A DNA stretch of 61,865 nucleotides from Cyclobacteriaceae bacterium (GTDB lineage Bacteria; Bacteroidota; Bacteroidia; Cytophagales; Cyclobacteriaceae). This document shows, piece after piece, positions 9,646 through 19,076 of this stretch (position 1 is its first letter; the number at the start of each line of letters is the position of its first letter). The stretch spans positions 1 to 61,865 of the forward strand of contig JAGQYM010000022.1 in the NCBI GenBank assembly GCA_020436085.1, in the 5' to 3' direction. A program made the position numbers and the translations under genes. The notes beneath the pieces are model-generated. The model worked only from the letters and a program-made list of their open reading frames with translations. It was not told the DNA's origin and did no database searches.

Positions 9646-12600
9646 ATGAAATTCCATCTTTTACGGATAGGCGCAATTTCATTATTGCCATTGTTGGTCA
9701 ATGGGCAAGATATCGTTTCGCAGCAATCTTCGGAGCGATTGTATCATGAGGCAGTCGACTTGATGCAGCATGGCGAGTATGGCGCTGCACTTCAACGGTT
9801 TACCGAATATGGAGGACAAGCGACCGCAGGTGACATACGAAAAGGTGACGCAGCATACTACGAGGCATTCTGTTCTCTCAATTTATATCACGGAGATGGA
9901 GAGAAGAAAATCGAACAGTTTGTTGACCGTAATCCCGATCACCCAAAGGCCGGAGTGGCCTATTATGATCTTGGCAACTTCTTTTATGCCGAAAAAAACT
10001 ATGGACGAGCAGCCAGTTATTTTAAGAAGGTCGACTTCCCAGCTTTAAGCAACGATCAGCATGCGCTGGGTCGGTTTCACTGGGGATATAGTCTGTTCAA
10101 CCTAAGAAAACTTGATGAGGCACTGGATCAATTCAACTTTATTAAGTCGCTAGGTGGTCAATTCGGACCAGCCTCTAGTTACTATGCGGGCTTCATTGAA
10201 TTGGAAAACCGTGATTATGAAAATGCGCTTATAGATCTTATGCGAGCTGAGCAGAATAAGTCCTACGCTCAGATTGTGCCTTACCTCATAGCCAACGCAT
10301 ACTACCAGCAGCAGCAATATGATGAGTTACTCAAGTACGTTTCCGCACTTCAAGACAAAGAGAATCTTGCTAATTCAGAGGAACTGTCTCTGTTTGCCGC
10401 TGAAGCGTATTTCAAGAAAAGTGATTTCCAAAATGCCCTTACCGGTTACCAGTCTTACATAGATGTTGTGAAGAACAGTGCGGATAGGGGAGTACTCCTT
10501 CGAGCTGGGTTTAGCGCATATTCTTTGGGCAAAGATGAAGTGGCCCTGAATTACTTAAAGAACTGTGCTTCCAACAAGGACAGCGTAGGGTTCTATGCCT
10601 CATATTACCTTGGGTCAATCTATCTGAAAAAGAACGAGAAGCCTCTGGCGCTGACAGCTTTTGACAACTCAAGAAAATTCAAGAGCGATCCAAAATTAGT
10701 TGAAGAGAGTATGTTTCAGCATGCAAAGATCTCTTACGATCTGGGGCAGCCGGACAAAGCAATTGATGAACTTGAGAGTTTCCTAAAGCTATTTCCAGGG
10801 AGTAGTCATATCACCGAGGTGAAGGAAGTCCTCTCTCAAGCCTATGTGAACGCGAACAACTACAACAGGGCCATTGAATACATCGAAAGCCTTCCTTCGC
10901 GCGGCCCAACAATCAACCTTGCCTATCAAAAGGCTACCATGCTGAAGGGGATGGAGTTGTTCAATATGGAACAATATGCTGACGCTGTTGCCATGTTTGA
11001 AAAGTCGATACAGTATCCTCAAAACACCGACTATCTCGCGGAAGCCAGTTTCTGGAATGGAGAAGCCTATTCAATTGGGAGAAAATATGAGGAGGCTTCA
11101 GCGAACTATCTCAGAGTAATTGGGATTCCAAAGTATTCCAATCAGGAGGTGATTACTAACACACGCTATGGATTGGGCTATGCGTACTTCAATTTGCAGC
11201 AATACGATCGAGCACTCTTTAACTTCAGGGAATTTTCAAAGAATGGGGCCAAAAGTGATAACTACGCAGATGGTATGCTCCGCCTGGCCGACTGTTTTTA
11301 TGTGACCAAATCATATTCGGACGCACTCACCAACTACAGAAGAGTTATCCAACTCAATTCACCCGACAATGATTATGCTCACTTGCAGGCAGGTGTGATT
11401 CTTGGAATTCAAAGAAACTATAATGGTGCGGCCGCAGAACTTGATCAGGTAATAAAAAATTATCCTAAATCCAGATTCATAGACGAGGCAATGTTTCAAC
11501 GAGCCCAACTCGACTTTGAACAAGGCAACTACAGTGCTGCTGTCGCAGGGTTTTCACGATTAATTAATTCTGACCCGGGCTCTAAGTTTGTACCCTACGC
11601 TTACATGCGCAGGGCTTCATCGTATTATAACCTGAAGGACTACAACAAAACAGCTTCGGATTATATCACTGTAGTCGATAATTATCCTTCGCATCCTGTA
11701 ACCAATGATGCACTGTTGCCGCTTCAAGAGGCTCTTACGCTTGCGGGCAGGTCGGGCGAGTTTGATTCGCATCTGTCTACCTTCAAGAATGCGAACCCAG
11801 ATTCGAAAGGAGTAGAGGCCGTTGAATTCGAAACAGCGAAGAACCTTTATTTCGGTCAGGAGTATCAGCGTGCAATCACAGCTCTTCAAAATTATATCAG
11901 AAACTACTCCGATAATCCTAAAGTAACTGAAGCTAAATACTATAAGGCCGAGTCATATTACCGACTGAAAGAGTACAAGCCTGCGCTGGAAACCCATAAA
12001 GAAATCGTAAGCGATCCTTCATTCACATTCTCAGGTCGTGTAGTGGCACGCATTGCTGAATTGGAGTTCAAGCTGGGCAACTTTGAGCAGGCGGTTCCAG
12101 CGTATCGACAACTGGCGCGCATCGCCACATCAAAGAAGGATCAATTCAACGCATGGTCAGGCTTGATGGAGTCATTTTACCTTTTGGCGAAGTACGATTC
12201 AGTTGATACTTACGCGAAACTCATTCTTGAGCATGGTAATGTGAGTGCGGGAGCGGAGAACAAGGCCTCGCTTTATCTTGGCAAATCAGCCATGGCTCGT
12301 GGTAACTACGAGTTAGCTAAAGATGAATTCCTGAATACACTCAACACCGCTCGAGATGAATATGGTGCAGAAGCAAAGTACCTGTTGGGAGAAATTTTCT
12401 ATCTGACAAAAGAACACAAACAGTGTTACGAGACTTTGATTAGTCTCAATACGGATTTTGGAGCCTATACCGAGTGGGTTGGCAAGTCCTATCTGTTGCT
12501 CAGCGACAACTTCGTAGCGACCGGTGATATATTCCAGGCGAAGGGAACCCTCAATTCACTTATTGAAAATTTCCCTCTTGAAAACATTAAAGCCCTTGCC

Positions 12601-12696
12601 CGCGAAAAACTAAGACAAATAGATGAGCGAGAGCTAAAGAAACAGGTTGAACAGCAGAAAAACGACTCTATCAAAAACAACAATGGCAATGAATAG
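9646..12696 (+). CDS. Large tetratricopeptide-repeat protein, exported
   Basis: I chose ATG 9646 over an upstream TTG (9616) because it begins directly with a signal peptide (MKFHLLRIGAISLLPLLVNGQ, cut near residue 20). The 1016-residue mature part is a near-continuous run of TPR-like helical pairs such as AGVAYYDLGNFFYAEKNYGR and GLGYAYFNLQQYDRALFNFR, ending in a charged coiled-coil tail rich in Lys, Gln and Asn. It is probably periplasmic, a scaffold for protein assembly. The next gene, an outer-membrane barrel, starts inside its last codons, and SPOR, ExbB, ExbD and TonB-like genes follow. This context recalls the CpoB/YbgF component of Tol-Pal systems, though this protein is far longer. 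Partner and function are inferred from context. Confidence 0.9.
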   Translation: MKFHLLRIGAISLLPLLVNGQDIVSQQSSERLYHEAVDLMQHGEYGAALQRFTEYGGQATAGDIRKGDAAYYEAFCSLNLYHGDGEKKIEQFVDRNPDHPKAGVAYYDLGNFFYAEKNYGRAASYFKKVDFPALSNDQHALGRFHWGYSLFNLRKLDEALDQFNFIKSLGGQFGPASSYYAGFIELENRDYENALIDLMRAEQNKSYAQIVPYLIANAYYQQQQYDELLKYVSALQDKENLANSEELSLFAAEAYFKKSDFQNALTGYQSYIDVVKNSADRGVLLRAGFSAYSLGKDEVALNYLKNCASNKDSVGFYASYYLGSIYLKKNEKPLALTAFDNSRKFKSDPKLVEESMFQHAKISYDLGQPDKAIDELESFLKLFPGSSHITEVKEVLSQAYVNANNYNRAIEYIESLPSRGPTINLAYQKATMLKGMELFNMEQYADAVAMFEKSIQYPQNTDYLAEASFWNGEAYSIGRKYEEASANYLRVIGIPKYSNQEVITNTRYGLGYAYFNLQQYDRALFNFREFSKNGAKSDNYADGMLRLADCFYVTKSYSDALTNYRRVIQLNSPDNDYAHLQAGVILGIQRNYNGAAAELDQVIKNYPKSRFIDEAMFQRAQLDFEQGNYSAAVAGFSRLINSDPGSKFVPYAYMRRASSYYNLKDYNKTASDYITVVDNYPSHPVTNDALLPLQEALTLAGRSGEFDSHLSTFKNANPDSKGVEAVEFETAKNLYFGQEYQRAITALQNYIRNYSDNPKVTEAKYYKAESYYRLKEYKPALETHKEIVSDPSFTFSGRVVARIAELEFKLGNFEQAVPAYRQLARIATSKKDQFNAWSGLMESFYLLAKYDSVDTYAKLILEHGNVSAGAENKASLYLGKSAMARGNYELAKDEFLNTLNTARDEYGAEAKYLLGEIFYLTKEHKQCYETLISLNTDFGAYTEWVGKSYLLLSDNFVATGDIFQAKGTLNSLIENFPLENIKALAREKLRQIDERELKKQVEQQKNDSIKNNNGNE

Positions 12697-14362
12697 GGTG
12701 TTGATGATAGTTTTGAACAGAGTGGCCTTGACAGTAATGTTTGGATTCATCTCGATGTGTGCATGGTCGCAGGAGCAGTGGGAGAGAGATGGCGAAATAG
12801 AAGATGTAGAGATCGAAATTGTACGGGAACGCCAGATCACTCTTCCGAGAGCCAATCGAAATTTCGAGAAAGTCGCCCCAAGACCTTCTGAACCAATTGA
12901 GCCAGCCATTACCTACGAATTCAGAAACTTGAGTTTCAAAACTCCTGATTATAACCCCTCTATTCGTCCGCTTAGACTTAAGCAAGAAGACATCTCTAAG
13001 ATATACGGGAACTATGTGAGTGCAGGTTATGGAAACTACGCATCGCCATACCTAAGTGCGTGGTTCACAACTAAAAGAGACAAACAACGGTTTATTGGTG
13101 CAAATATTTATCATCGAAGCTTTGGTAACGGACCGGTGGATGACAAGAACTCAGCAAGCGCCAATACGGAAGTGAAGTTGTTTGGCAAAGCATTTGGGCC
13201 TTCAGTTACTGCTGGCGGGTATGTCGGATATGAGAACAGAGGAGGATATTTCTATGGCTACACCCCAGGTCTGGAAACCTCCAGAGACAGCATCAAGCAA
13301 TCGTATAATTGGTTTGGTCTGGGTGGAGAGCTTACCAATACCAAGCCTGCTGAATTTAATTATAAGCTTGCAGGAAGCTTCGGATACCTCACTGACTACT
13401 ACGATGCAGCAGAGAGCGACTTGGGAATTTCGTTTGACAGCGATTATAAAATTGGTGACTCCAACTTCATCAAAGTGCAGTCGAGTTATTCTCTTATCGC
13501 AAGAAAGGACTCATTGGTTGATGCTAATCCCAGACATTTACTAAAAGCAAAGCCCAGTTTCCAGTTTCAACCCATTGAAGGACTCAAGATTGAAATAGGG
13601 GCGAACCTGGTTTTGGAGAATGACTCGATCAGAAGTAAGTCACTCCATATATACCCAGCCGCAAATGCTGACTTCAGTTTGTCGAAGAGTGTGAGTTTGT
13701 ATGGAAGCCTGGGTGGCGACATTGAAAAGGTTAACCTCCGGTCGCTGTCCTCAGAAAATCTTTGGGTTAACTCGAACATCGACATCTTCCATACCAACAA
13801 GACGCTTGAATTAACAGCAGGACTGAAAGGCAAGGTTGGGAGCCGGGCGGCATTTGATGTTGGTTTTGCAGCGGCTAATCTCAAGGATTTGTATTTCTAC
13901 CGAAATGCGGCCGCTGACCTGGCCAAGTTTGATGTAGTTTATGACCGTGGAAATGTGCAACGTATCAACTTCTTCGGGCAGTTCGGCTTCAATAGAAATG
14001 AAGTGGTGCGGTTCAATTTCAGAGGTGACTATTATGGCTATTCAACGGATCAACAGCCAGAAGCCTGGCATCGGCCAACGTATCGTGTGACAGCAAGTAC
14101 AGGCTTTAATGTTTATCAAAAATTACTCATTGATGTGATGCTATTGGGGCAAGGGGGCATGAAAGCTTTCATTGATAACACGAGCGAGGTAGTGACACTG
14201 GACCCCGCATTGGATCTCAATGTAAAGGCAAGCTATTTGTTGTCAAAGCAAGCATCGGTGTTCGTGAGATTTGACAATGTGCTGGCGAGTGACTATCCAA
14301 TTTTTTTAAACTACCCAGTGAGGGGATTTCAGGTGATGGCAGGAATAGGCTGGAGTTTTTAG
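12689..14362 (+). CDS. TonB-dependent-receptor-like outer-membrane beta-barrel
   Basis: About 557 residues. Two starts are possible, ATG 12683 or 12689; both overlap the end of the TPR gene, and both give a signal peptide with a hydrophobic core (VALTVMFGFISMCAWSQ). After a short charged acidic segment (EDVEIEIVRERQ) the rest alternates polar and aromatic residues as in beta-strands (SAGYGNYASPYLSAWFTTKR, VMAGIGWSF at the end with a terminal Phe). No plug domain is visible, so it is a barrel only and probably not an active TonB gated importer. Translational coupling with the large TPR protein suggests the two act as a complex in the outer membrane. Substrate unknown. Confidence 0.85.
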   Translation: MNRVLMIVLNRVALTVMFGFISMCAWSQEQWERDGEIEDVEIEIVRERQITLPRANRNFEKVAPRPSEPIEPAITYEFRNLSFKTPDYNPSIRPLRLKQEDISKIYGNYVSAGYGNYASPYLSAWFTTKRDKQRFIGANIYHRSFGNGPVDDKNSASANTEVKLFGKAFGPSVTAGGYVGYENRGGYFYGYTPGLETSRDSIKQSYNWFGLGGELTNTKPAEFNYKLAGSFGYLTDYYDAAESDLGISFDSDYKIGDSNFIKVQSSYSLIARKDSLVDANPRHLLKAKPSFQFQPIEGLKIEIGANLVLENDSIRSKSLHIYPAANADFSLSKSVSLYGSLGGDIEKVNLRSLSSENLWVNSNIDIFHTNKTLELTAGLKGKVGSRAAFDVGFAAANLKDLYFYRNAAADLAKFDVVYDRGNVQRINFFGQFGFNRNEVVRFNFRGDYYGYSTDQQPEAWHRPTYRVTASTGFNVYQKLLIDVMLLGQGGMKAFIDNTSEVVTLDPALDLNVKASYLLSKQASVFVRFDNVLASDYPIFLNYPVRGFQVMAGIGWSF

Positions 14363-14390
14363 CGAAAAATGAATGTTCTGAAAAATAAGT

Positions 14391-14398
14391 TATTTTTG
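14391..14398 (+). promoter_or_regulatory. Possible -7 element (TATTTTTG) before the SPOR gene
   Basis: TATTTTTG matches TAnnTTTG and lies 32 bases before the ATG at 14430. No clear -33 TTG was seen. It suggests the SPOR-ExbB-ExbD-TonB part may have its own promoter. Confidence 0.4.
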
Positions 14399-14429
14399 TT
14401 ATTAAACTGATACAAACCTCTAACCACCT

Positions 14430-15158
14430 ATGGCAAAAAGAAAAAACCCAGAAGATCAGCCAGATGAGAATCAGGACAATGGCAATGATTCAGAAGATAG
14501 CTTCGGCTTGCCTGACATTGAATACAAACCATTGGAGGAGGCTAACGATGAGGTGAAGAATGAATCAGGGGATGAGAGCACATCTGAAACGCCAACATCT
14601 GAACCTGCAAAAACGGAGGAACGTTATGTCTACACACCTCCGGTAGAAGAAAAGTCTAAGGCTCCATTGATTATAGGAATCGTAATAGCAGCAGTAATCA
14701 TTATTGCTGGATTCCTGATCTATAACTATGTGTACAAGCCAGCTCAGGAGAAAGCAAGACTAGAAGAGATAGCGAAAAAGAAGGAGGCAGATGCAAGAGC
14801 TGCACGTGAAAAGCAGGAAAGATTAGCGAAGGAGCAGGAAGCTGCAAGACAAAAAGCCATTGCTGACTCCCTTGCAGCAGCAAATGCTAAGCCTGCAGAA
14901 GGAACAATTGAAACACTAAGCGAGCGCACCAGACGTTACTATGTCGTGATATCCAGCGCGATTGATGACGATCTCGTAATGGACTACGCACGGAAGCTTT
15001 CTAAGCAAGGGGTTGGCACTAAAATCATACCGCCTTTCGGAAAGACGAAGTTTTACAGATTAGCAATTGCCGACCATGATACCTATGCTCAAGCCCAATC
15101 CAATGCCGATGACGTGAAGGGTAACTATGGCAATGACGTTTGGGTAGTGAGGTATTGA
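14430..15158 (+). CDS. SPOR-domain inner-membrane protein
   Basis: A 242-residue protein with three parts: an acidic cytoplasmic N-terminus (1-75), one membrane segment (LIIGIVIAAVIIIAGFLIYNY, about 78-98), and a charged Lys/Glu/Ala helical linker (100-155) leading to a C-terminal SPOR domain (about 163-242, starting RRYYVVISSAIDDD). SPOR domains bind peptidoglycan strands stripped of stem peptides at the division site, so this protein probably localises to the septum. It precedes exbB by 44 bases and belongs to the TPR-barrel-ExbBD-TonB cluster, which is the strongest hint that the cluster acts at the cell-division envelope. Confidence 0.9.
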   Translation: MAKRKNPEDQPDENQDNGNDSEDSFGLPDIEYKPLEEANDEVKNESGDESTSETPTSEPAKTEERYVYTPPVEEKSKAPLIIGIVIAAVIIIAGFLIYNYVYKPAQEKARLEEIAKKKEADARAAREKQERLAKEQEAARQKAIADSLAAANAKPAEGTIETLSERTRRYYVVISSAIDDDLVMDYARKLSKQGVGTKIIPPFGKTKFYRLAIADHDTYAQAQSNADDVKGNYGNDVWVVRY

Positions 15159-15202
15159 TATGCCAGGTCTGGATTTTTTGTGACTAAATTATTTTTTGAA
15201 CT

Positions 15203-15874
15203 ATGATGCTTTTGCAAGTCATTACAGACACGAGTCAGGAAGTTACTACTGATCAGGCCATTTCGGTTTGGGAGTTAGCGAAAGAAGGTGGGTTCATGAT
15301 GATACCCATCGTGCTATGCTCTTTTATCGCCATCTACATTTTTGTAGAAAGAATGCTCACAATCAACAAGGCAAACAAGAGTCCTGACTCCTTTATCAGC
15401 AAGATCAAAGAGTTGGTGCTTAAGGGAGATGTAAGTGGTGCCAAGCTTATGTGTAGTCAGTTTGATAGCCCTATTGCGCGGATGATTGAGAAAGGGGTGA
15501 CCAGGATAGGTAGTCCATTGAAGAACATAGAAGCATCAATAGAGAATGTAGCGAAGATCGAGTTGTTCAAGCTGGAGAAGAACCTCTCTATACTTGCTAC
15601 GATTTCCGGAGCCGCACCGATGATGGGATTTCTTGGAACGGTAATCGGAATGGTGCAGGCCTTTATTTCGATCGCGCAAGAGGAGGGTTCAGTTAGCCCG
15701 AAGCTTTTATCATCGGGAATTTATACAGCTATGGTCACTACCGTGGCGGGATTGATTGTCGGTATCATTGCATATTTAGGTTACAACTATCTCGTTACGC
15801 GTGTATCAAAGGTGGTCCATAAGATGGAGTATTCTTCTGTGGAATTCATTGACTTGTTACAAGAACCGAGGTAA
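15203..15874 (+). CDS. exbB: ExbB/TolQ/MotA-family proton-channel subunit
   Basis: A 223-residue inner-membrane protein with the ExbB/TolQ layout: a short periplasmic N-terminus, first membrane segment (MMIPIVLCSFIAIYIFVE, near 30-50), a cytoplasmic helical loop, and two later membrane segments that contain ISGAAPMMGFLGTVIGMV and TAMVTTVAGLIVGIIAYL. These glycine-rich motifs form the proton path. It shares the ATG/TAA overlap (ATG of the next gene at the last base) with exbD. Energises a TonB-like or TolA-like protein together with ExbD. Confidence 0.93.
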   Translation: MMLLQVITDTSQEVTTDQAISVWELAKEGGFMMIPIVLCSFIAIYIFVERMLTINKANKSPDSFISKIKELVLKGDVSGAKLMCSQFDSPIARMIEKGVTRIGSPLKNIEASIENVAKIELFKLEKNLSILATISGAAPMMGFLGTVIGMVQAFISIAQEEGSVSPKLLSSGIYTAMVTTVAGLIVGIIAYLGYNYLVTRVSKVVHKMEYSSVEFIDLLQEPR

Positions 15875-16263
15875 TGAAACTGCAATCCAGAAATAAGGTA
15901 GAGGCGGCCTTCAGCATGGCATCCATGACTGACATGGTTTTCTTGCTGCTTATATTCTTTATGCTAACGTCCTCGTTTGTCACACCATCAGGACTTCCGG
16001 TTAACCTACCGTCAAGTAAAACGAGTACTATCGAAGTGCAGAAAGTATCGGTAACGGTAACCCAAGACCTTCAGTATTACGTTAATGATAAAAGGGTGAC
16101 GCGCGGTACACTGGAAGGTATGCTTAAATCCAATTTAGGAGGCCCGAATGGAGTGGTAGTGCTTCATATCGATAAGAGTGTTCCGACAGAAGAGCTGGTT
16201 TATGTGGCCGGCATCGCCACTGCCCTGGAAGCAAAAGTTTCCATTGCAACGAAACCGAAGTAG
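15874..16263 (+). CDS. exbD: ExbD/TolR-family transporter subunit
   Basis: A 129-residue protein with one N-terminal membrane helix, MTDMVFLLLIFFML (about 18-31), carrying the conserved proton-binding Asp20 of ExbD/TolR, followed by a periplasmic domain with the alpha-beta pattern of that family. Its ATG overlaps the end of exbB by one base, and the TonB-like gene starts 1 base after its stop, so the three are one unit. It converts proton flow to motion of the partner TonB-type protein. Confidence 0.93.
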   Translation: MKLQSRNKVEAAFSMASMTDMVFLLLIFFMLTSSFVTPSGLPVNLPSSKTSTIEVQKVSVTVTQDLQYYVNDKRVTRGTLEGMLKSNLGGPNGVVVLHIDKSVPTEELVYVAGIATALEAKVSIATKPK

Positions 16264-16264
16264 G

Positions 16265-17122
16265 ATGAGCGAGCAGGAAGAAAAGAAAAATAAGAGAATT
16301 GGATTGATCACCTCGATTGGAGTGCATGCTGCTCTTGTTATTGCTTTTCTTTTGATGATGGCATGGAGAGCACCCAATCCTCCCTTTCCTGAGTATGGGA
16401 TAGAGCTCAACTTTGGATTGGATAATCAAGGTTATGGTGAAGTGCAGCCAGAAACCTCGCCAAGCGAATCAGAAGCCACAGAAGCAGAAGAACAGCAAGA
16501 GGAACAAACTGAGGAAGTAGAAGAGACCCCAACAGAAAGTAAACCTGAGGAGACCACAACTGCTACCGAGCAGCCAGTTTCCAAAACAGAGAGCCCTGTT
16601 GCGGTAGAAGAAAAGAAAGTGGAGACAAAGCCAGTTCCTAAGGTTGAGGAAAAACCTAAAGAAGCTAAGCCCGCTGAGCAGAAGAAAGAAGAAAAACTGC
16701 TGGCAGCTTATCCTTCAGAAACAAAGAAGGACGACAACAAGGCCAATGCCAACCATGGTGACGATCCTAATACTGTCGGTGACAAAGGCAATGAACAAGG
16801 CAGCCTCGATGCGAAGGCGTTATACGGTAAGCAAGGTGGAGGAGGAGGGGGCCCCGCGCTTGATCTAGCCGGATGGGACTGGGATCAGATTCCTCGCCCT
16901 GCTATTTCTAATAATGAATCTAACGGCCGCATTGAGTTTGAAATAAAAGTGGATGATAATGGCGAGATTATTGGCATCCGTGTGCTCGAGCGTAGCCTAA
17001 GCATCGAAGCCGAGAAGGCTTGTCGTGAAGCAATCTCAAAACTTACATTTACAAAGAAGCCTGGAGCGGTAGTACCAGACATCTCGACAGGAAAGATCAC
17101 ATTCGTTGTGAGAACCCGCTGA
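16265..17122 (+). CDS. TonB-like energy-transducing protein
   Basis: About 285 residues from ATG 16265; a longer frame from 16178 overlaps exbD and is not used. One N-terminal membrane helix (RIGLITSIGVHAALVIAFLL, about 11-30), then a long Glu/Thr/Pro/Lys-rich periplasmic linker (about 60-170), a Gly-rich spacer, and a C-terminal TonB-like domain (about 205-285, with GRIEFEIKVDDNGEI and RVLERS). The last gene of the ExbB-ExbD-TonB unit. In the cluster it could push on the barrel or on peptidoglycan-bound partners. The gene ends one base before the convergent tyrS gene, so there is no room for a separate terminator. Confidence 0.9.
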   Translation: MSEQEEKKNKRIGLITSIGVHAALVIAFLLMMAWRAPNPPFPEYGIELNFGLDNQGYGEVQPETSPSESEATEAEEQQEEQTEEVEETPTESKPEETTTATEQPVSKTESPVAVEEKKVETKPVPKVEEKPKEAKPAEQKKEEKLLAAYPSETKKDDNKANANHGDDPNTVGDKGNEQGSLDAKALYGKQGGGGGGPALDLAGWDWDQIPRPAISNNESNGRIEFEIKVDDNGEIIGIRVLERSLSIEAEKACREAISKLTFTKKPGAVVPDISTGKITFVVRTR

Positions 17123-18406
17123 TCATTCCACGTTGATCAGATAATAGTTTTTCTTTCCCTTTTGCGCCAGCAGGTATTTGTTCTGCAATAAATTGAACTC
17201 TGACTTTTGATTGGGGTCGCTCAGTTTCATTTTGTTGATGCTCACGCCACCAGCCTGAATCATCCTGCGTGCTTCTCCTTTTGAAGGGAAGATCGTTCCA
17301 TTTGTGATTTCTGATAGAAGATCAGTGACGCTAGGCCCTGCTTCCCAGGCTGAACGTGAAACCTGAGCCTGCGGCACGCCTTCAAAAACAGATAGTAATG
17401 TGGACTCATCCAAACCTTCGAGGTCTTCAGTCACTGAGTTGCCAAACAAAATTCGGGAAGCCTTCTCCGCCATAGCAAGATCACTTTCTGAATGAACTCT
17501 TACCGTGATATCGCGGGCAAGCTCCTTTTGTAGTTTTCGTTCATGAGGCGCAGTCCGGTGATCAGCGATAACGCTGGCGATCTCATCCTCCGTGCGGGTA
17601 GTAAATATCTTGATGAAATTCTCAGCGTCCTCGTCTGATGAGTTGAGCCAGTACTGATAGAATTTATAGGGTGATGTACGGATCGGGTCCAACCAGATGT
17701 TGCCACCTTCACTTTTGCCAAACTTCGAACCGTCAGCCTTGGTGATGAGAGGAGTGGTCAATGCGAAGGCTTCGCCACCTGCCTTCCTTCTGATCAATTC
17801 AGTCCCTGTAACAATATTCCCCCACTGGTCTGAGCCACCCATCTGGAGTTTGCAATCTTTGTTGGCGTAAAGCCAGTAGAAGTCGTAGCCCTGGACTAAT
17901 TGGTAGCTGAATTCCGTAAAGGACAGGCCTGTTTCGAGTCGCTTCTGCACTGAGTCCTTTGCCATCATATAGTTGACGGTAATGTGCTTACCTACGTCTC
18001 TTATAAAGTCGAGAAAGCGAAGCTCTTTAAACCAGTCGTAGTTGTTGACCATTTCTGCCTTATTGTTACCTGTGAAGTCCAGGAACTTCTCTAATTGCTT
18101 TTTTACGGCAGATAGATTGTTCTGAAGTACATCTTCCGATAAAAGATTTCGTTCTGAAGACTTACCTGATGGGTCGCCCACCATACCGGTAGCACCGCCC
18201 ACAAGTGCATAGGGCTTGTGCCCACACCTTTGGAAGTGTACCAGCGTCATGATTTGGACCAGGTTACCAATGTGGAGGGAGTCGGCAGTGGGATCGAAGC
18301 CAATGTATCCTGCGGTTGATCCCTTACTTAATTGTTCCTCGGTCCCAGGCATCACGTCATGAATCATGCCTCTCCACCTTAACTCTTCAACGAAATTCTT
18401 CTTCAT
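17123..18406 (-). CDS. tyrS: Tyrosyl-tRNA synthetase
   Basis: A 427-residue class I synthetase that charges tRNA-Tyr. It has the HIGH-like motif HIGN in [13 protein letters not shown] (about 34-46), the tyrosine-binding [12 protein letters not shown] and GGSDQWGNI segments, the KMSKS-like KFGKS and a C-terminal S4 RNA-binding domain (about 365-427, [19 protein letters not shown]). Length and motifs fit the bacterial enzyme. A -7-like element (18422-18429) sits close upstream. It converges with the TonB-like gene with no gap. Confidence 0.97.
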   Translation of the reverse strand: MKKNFVEELRWRGMIHDVMPGTEEQLSKGSTAGYIGFDPTADSLHIGNLVQIMTLVHFQRCGHKPYALVGGATGMVGDPSGKSSERNLLSEDVLQNNLSAVKKQLEKFLDFTGNNKAEMVNNYDWFKELRFLDFIRDVGKHITVNYMMAKDSVQKRLETGLSFTEFSYQLVQGYDFYWLYANKDCKLQMGGSDQWGNIVTGTELIRRKAGGEAFALTTPLITKADGSKFGKSEGGNIWLDPIRTSPYKFYQYWLNSSDEDAENFIKIFTTRTEDEIASVIADHRTAPHERKLQKELARDITVRVHSESDLAMAEKASRILFGNSVTEDLEGLDESTLLSVFEGVPQAQVSRSAWEAGPSVTDLLSEITNGTIFPSKGEARRMIQAGGVSINKMKLSDPNQKSEFNLLQNKYLLAQKGKKNYYLINVE

Positions 18407-18421
18407 ATCTCAAATAACCGC

Positions 18422-18429
18422 CAAATATA
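18422..18429 (-). promoter_or_regulatory. Possible -7 element (TATATTTG) for tyrS
   Basis: On the minus strand the bases read TATATTTG, matching TAnnTTTG, 16 bases ahead of the tyrS ATG, so the leader would be very short. No -33 TTG at the right distance was found. Confidence 0.4.
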
Positions 18430-18461
18430 AGCACACTTGCATTAGCTGGCATCTTAGGTTC

Positions 18462-18484
18462 ATTCAATGCTTACTACATTGAAT
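18462..18484. repeat. 8-bp inverted repeat between tyrS and the pyrophosphohydrolase
   Basis: ATTCAATG and CATTGAAT flank a 7-base loop. Perfect 8-bp palindrome arms in a divergent intergenic region; could be an operator or hairpin. No T-box or riboswitch features were seen. Confidence 0.4.
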
Positions 18485-18605
18485 TGTTATATCATGCTGG
18501 AAATCAGGAGGATTATAAGTATTCATCTGAAGTAGAATTACGAGTTTAAAAGTACAGCGCTTTTTCTTTGCTTTAGGGTTTGAATCTTAAACCACTACTT
18601 CACTA

Positions 18606-19076
18606 ATGCAACAGCCAGAATCTCTTCAACAGGTAGCCGAATTTCATCGCACCTTCAGACATCCTATACTCTCTAAACCGGGTATACCGGATGAATCTCG
18701 CTGTAAACTCAGGGTGGCGTTAATTGCCGAAGAGCTCAAAGAACTGGAGGTAGCCATTTTGGAGAAAGATATTGTTGAAGTGGCTGATGCGCTCTGTGAC
18801 ATCCAATATGTGCTGTCTGGAGCGATCCTTGAATTTGGGCTGGCAGACAAGTTCAAAGCCCTTTTTGAAGAGGTGCAACGGTCGAATATGAGTAAGGCTT
18901 GCGACACTGAGGAGGAAGCTAAAGCTACCGCTCAGCACCACATGAAAAAGGATGGTGTAGAATGCTATTATGTACAGGCCGAAGGCAAGTGGCTGGTTTA
19001 CCGGAAAGCCGATAACAAGACTATTAAATCAATCAATTATTCGCCTGCTGATTTGGCCAGTATAGTGAACGGCTAG
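18606..19076 (+). CDS. MazG/HisE-like nucleotide pyrophosphohydrolase
   Basis: A 156-residue protein whose N-terminal 100 residues fit the all-alpha PRA-PH/MazG fold. EELKELEVAILEKD and EVADALCDIQYVL give the acidic EExxE...ExxD metal ligands. These enzymes hydrolyse nucleoside triphosphates to monophosphate plus pyrophosphate. A second C-terminal stretch (about 105-156) with WLVYRKADNKTIKS is also seen in HisE-related house-cleaning proteins. Single gene divergent from tyrS; the actual nucleotide substrate is unknown, and there is no his operon nearby, so a phosphoribosyl-ATP role is unlikely. The stop overlaps the convergent small gene by 3 bases. Confidence 0.85.
   Translation: MQQPESLQQVAEFHRTFRHPILSKPGIPDESRCKLRVALIAEELKELEVAILEKDIVEVADALCDIQYVLSGAILEFGLADKFKALFEEVQRSNMSKACDTEEEAKATAQHHMKKDGVECYYVQAEGKWLVYRKADNKTIKSINYSPADLASIVNG

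Noticed and set aside
12671-12985. 104-residue minus-strand frame at the TPR/barrel junction
   Set aside because: It runs antisense across two well-supported genes and has the composition of a shadow frame.
18407-18605. T-box or other leader riboswitch ahead of tyrS
   Set aside because: No T-box bulge sequence or specifier stem is visible, and the -7 element lies only 16 bases from the start, leaving no room for a long leader.
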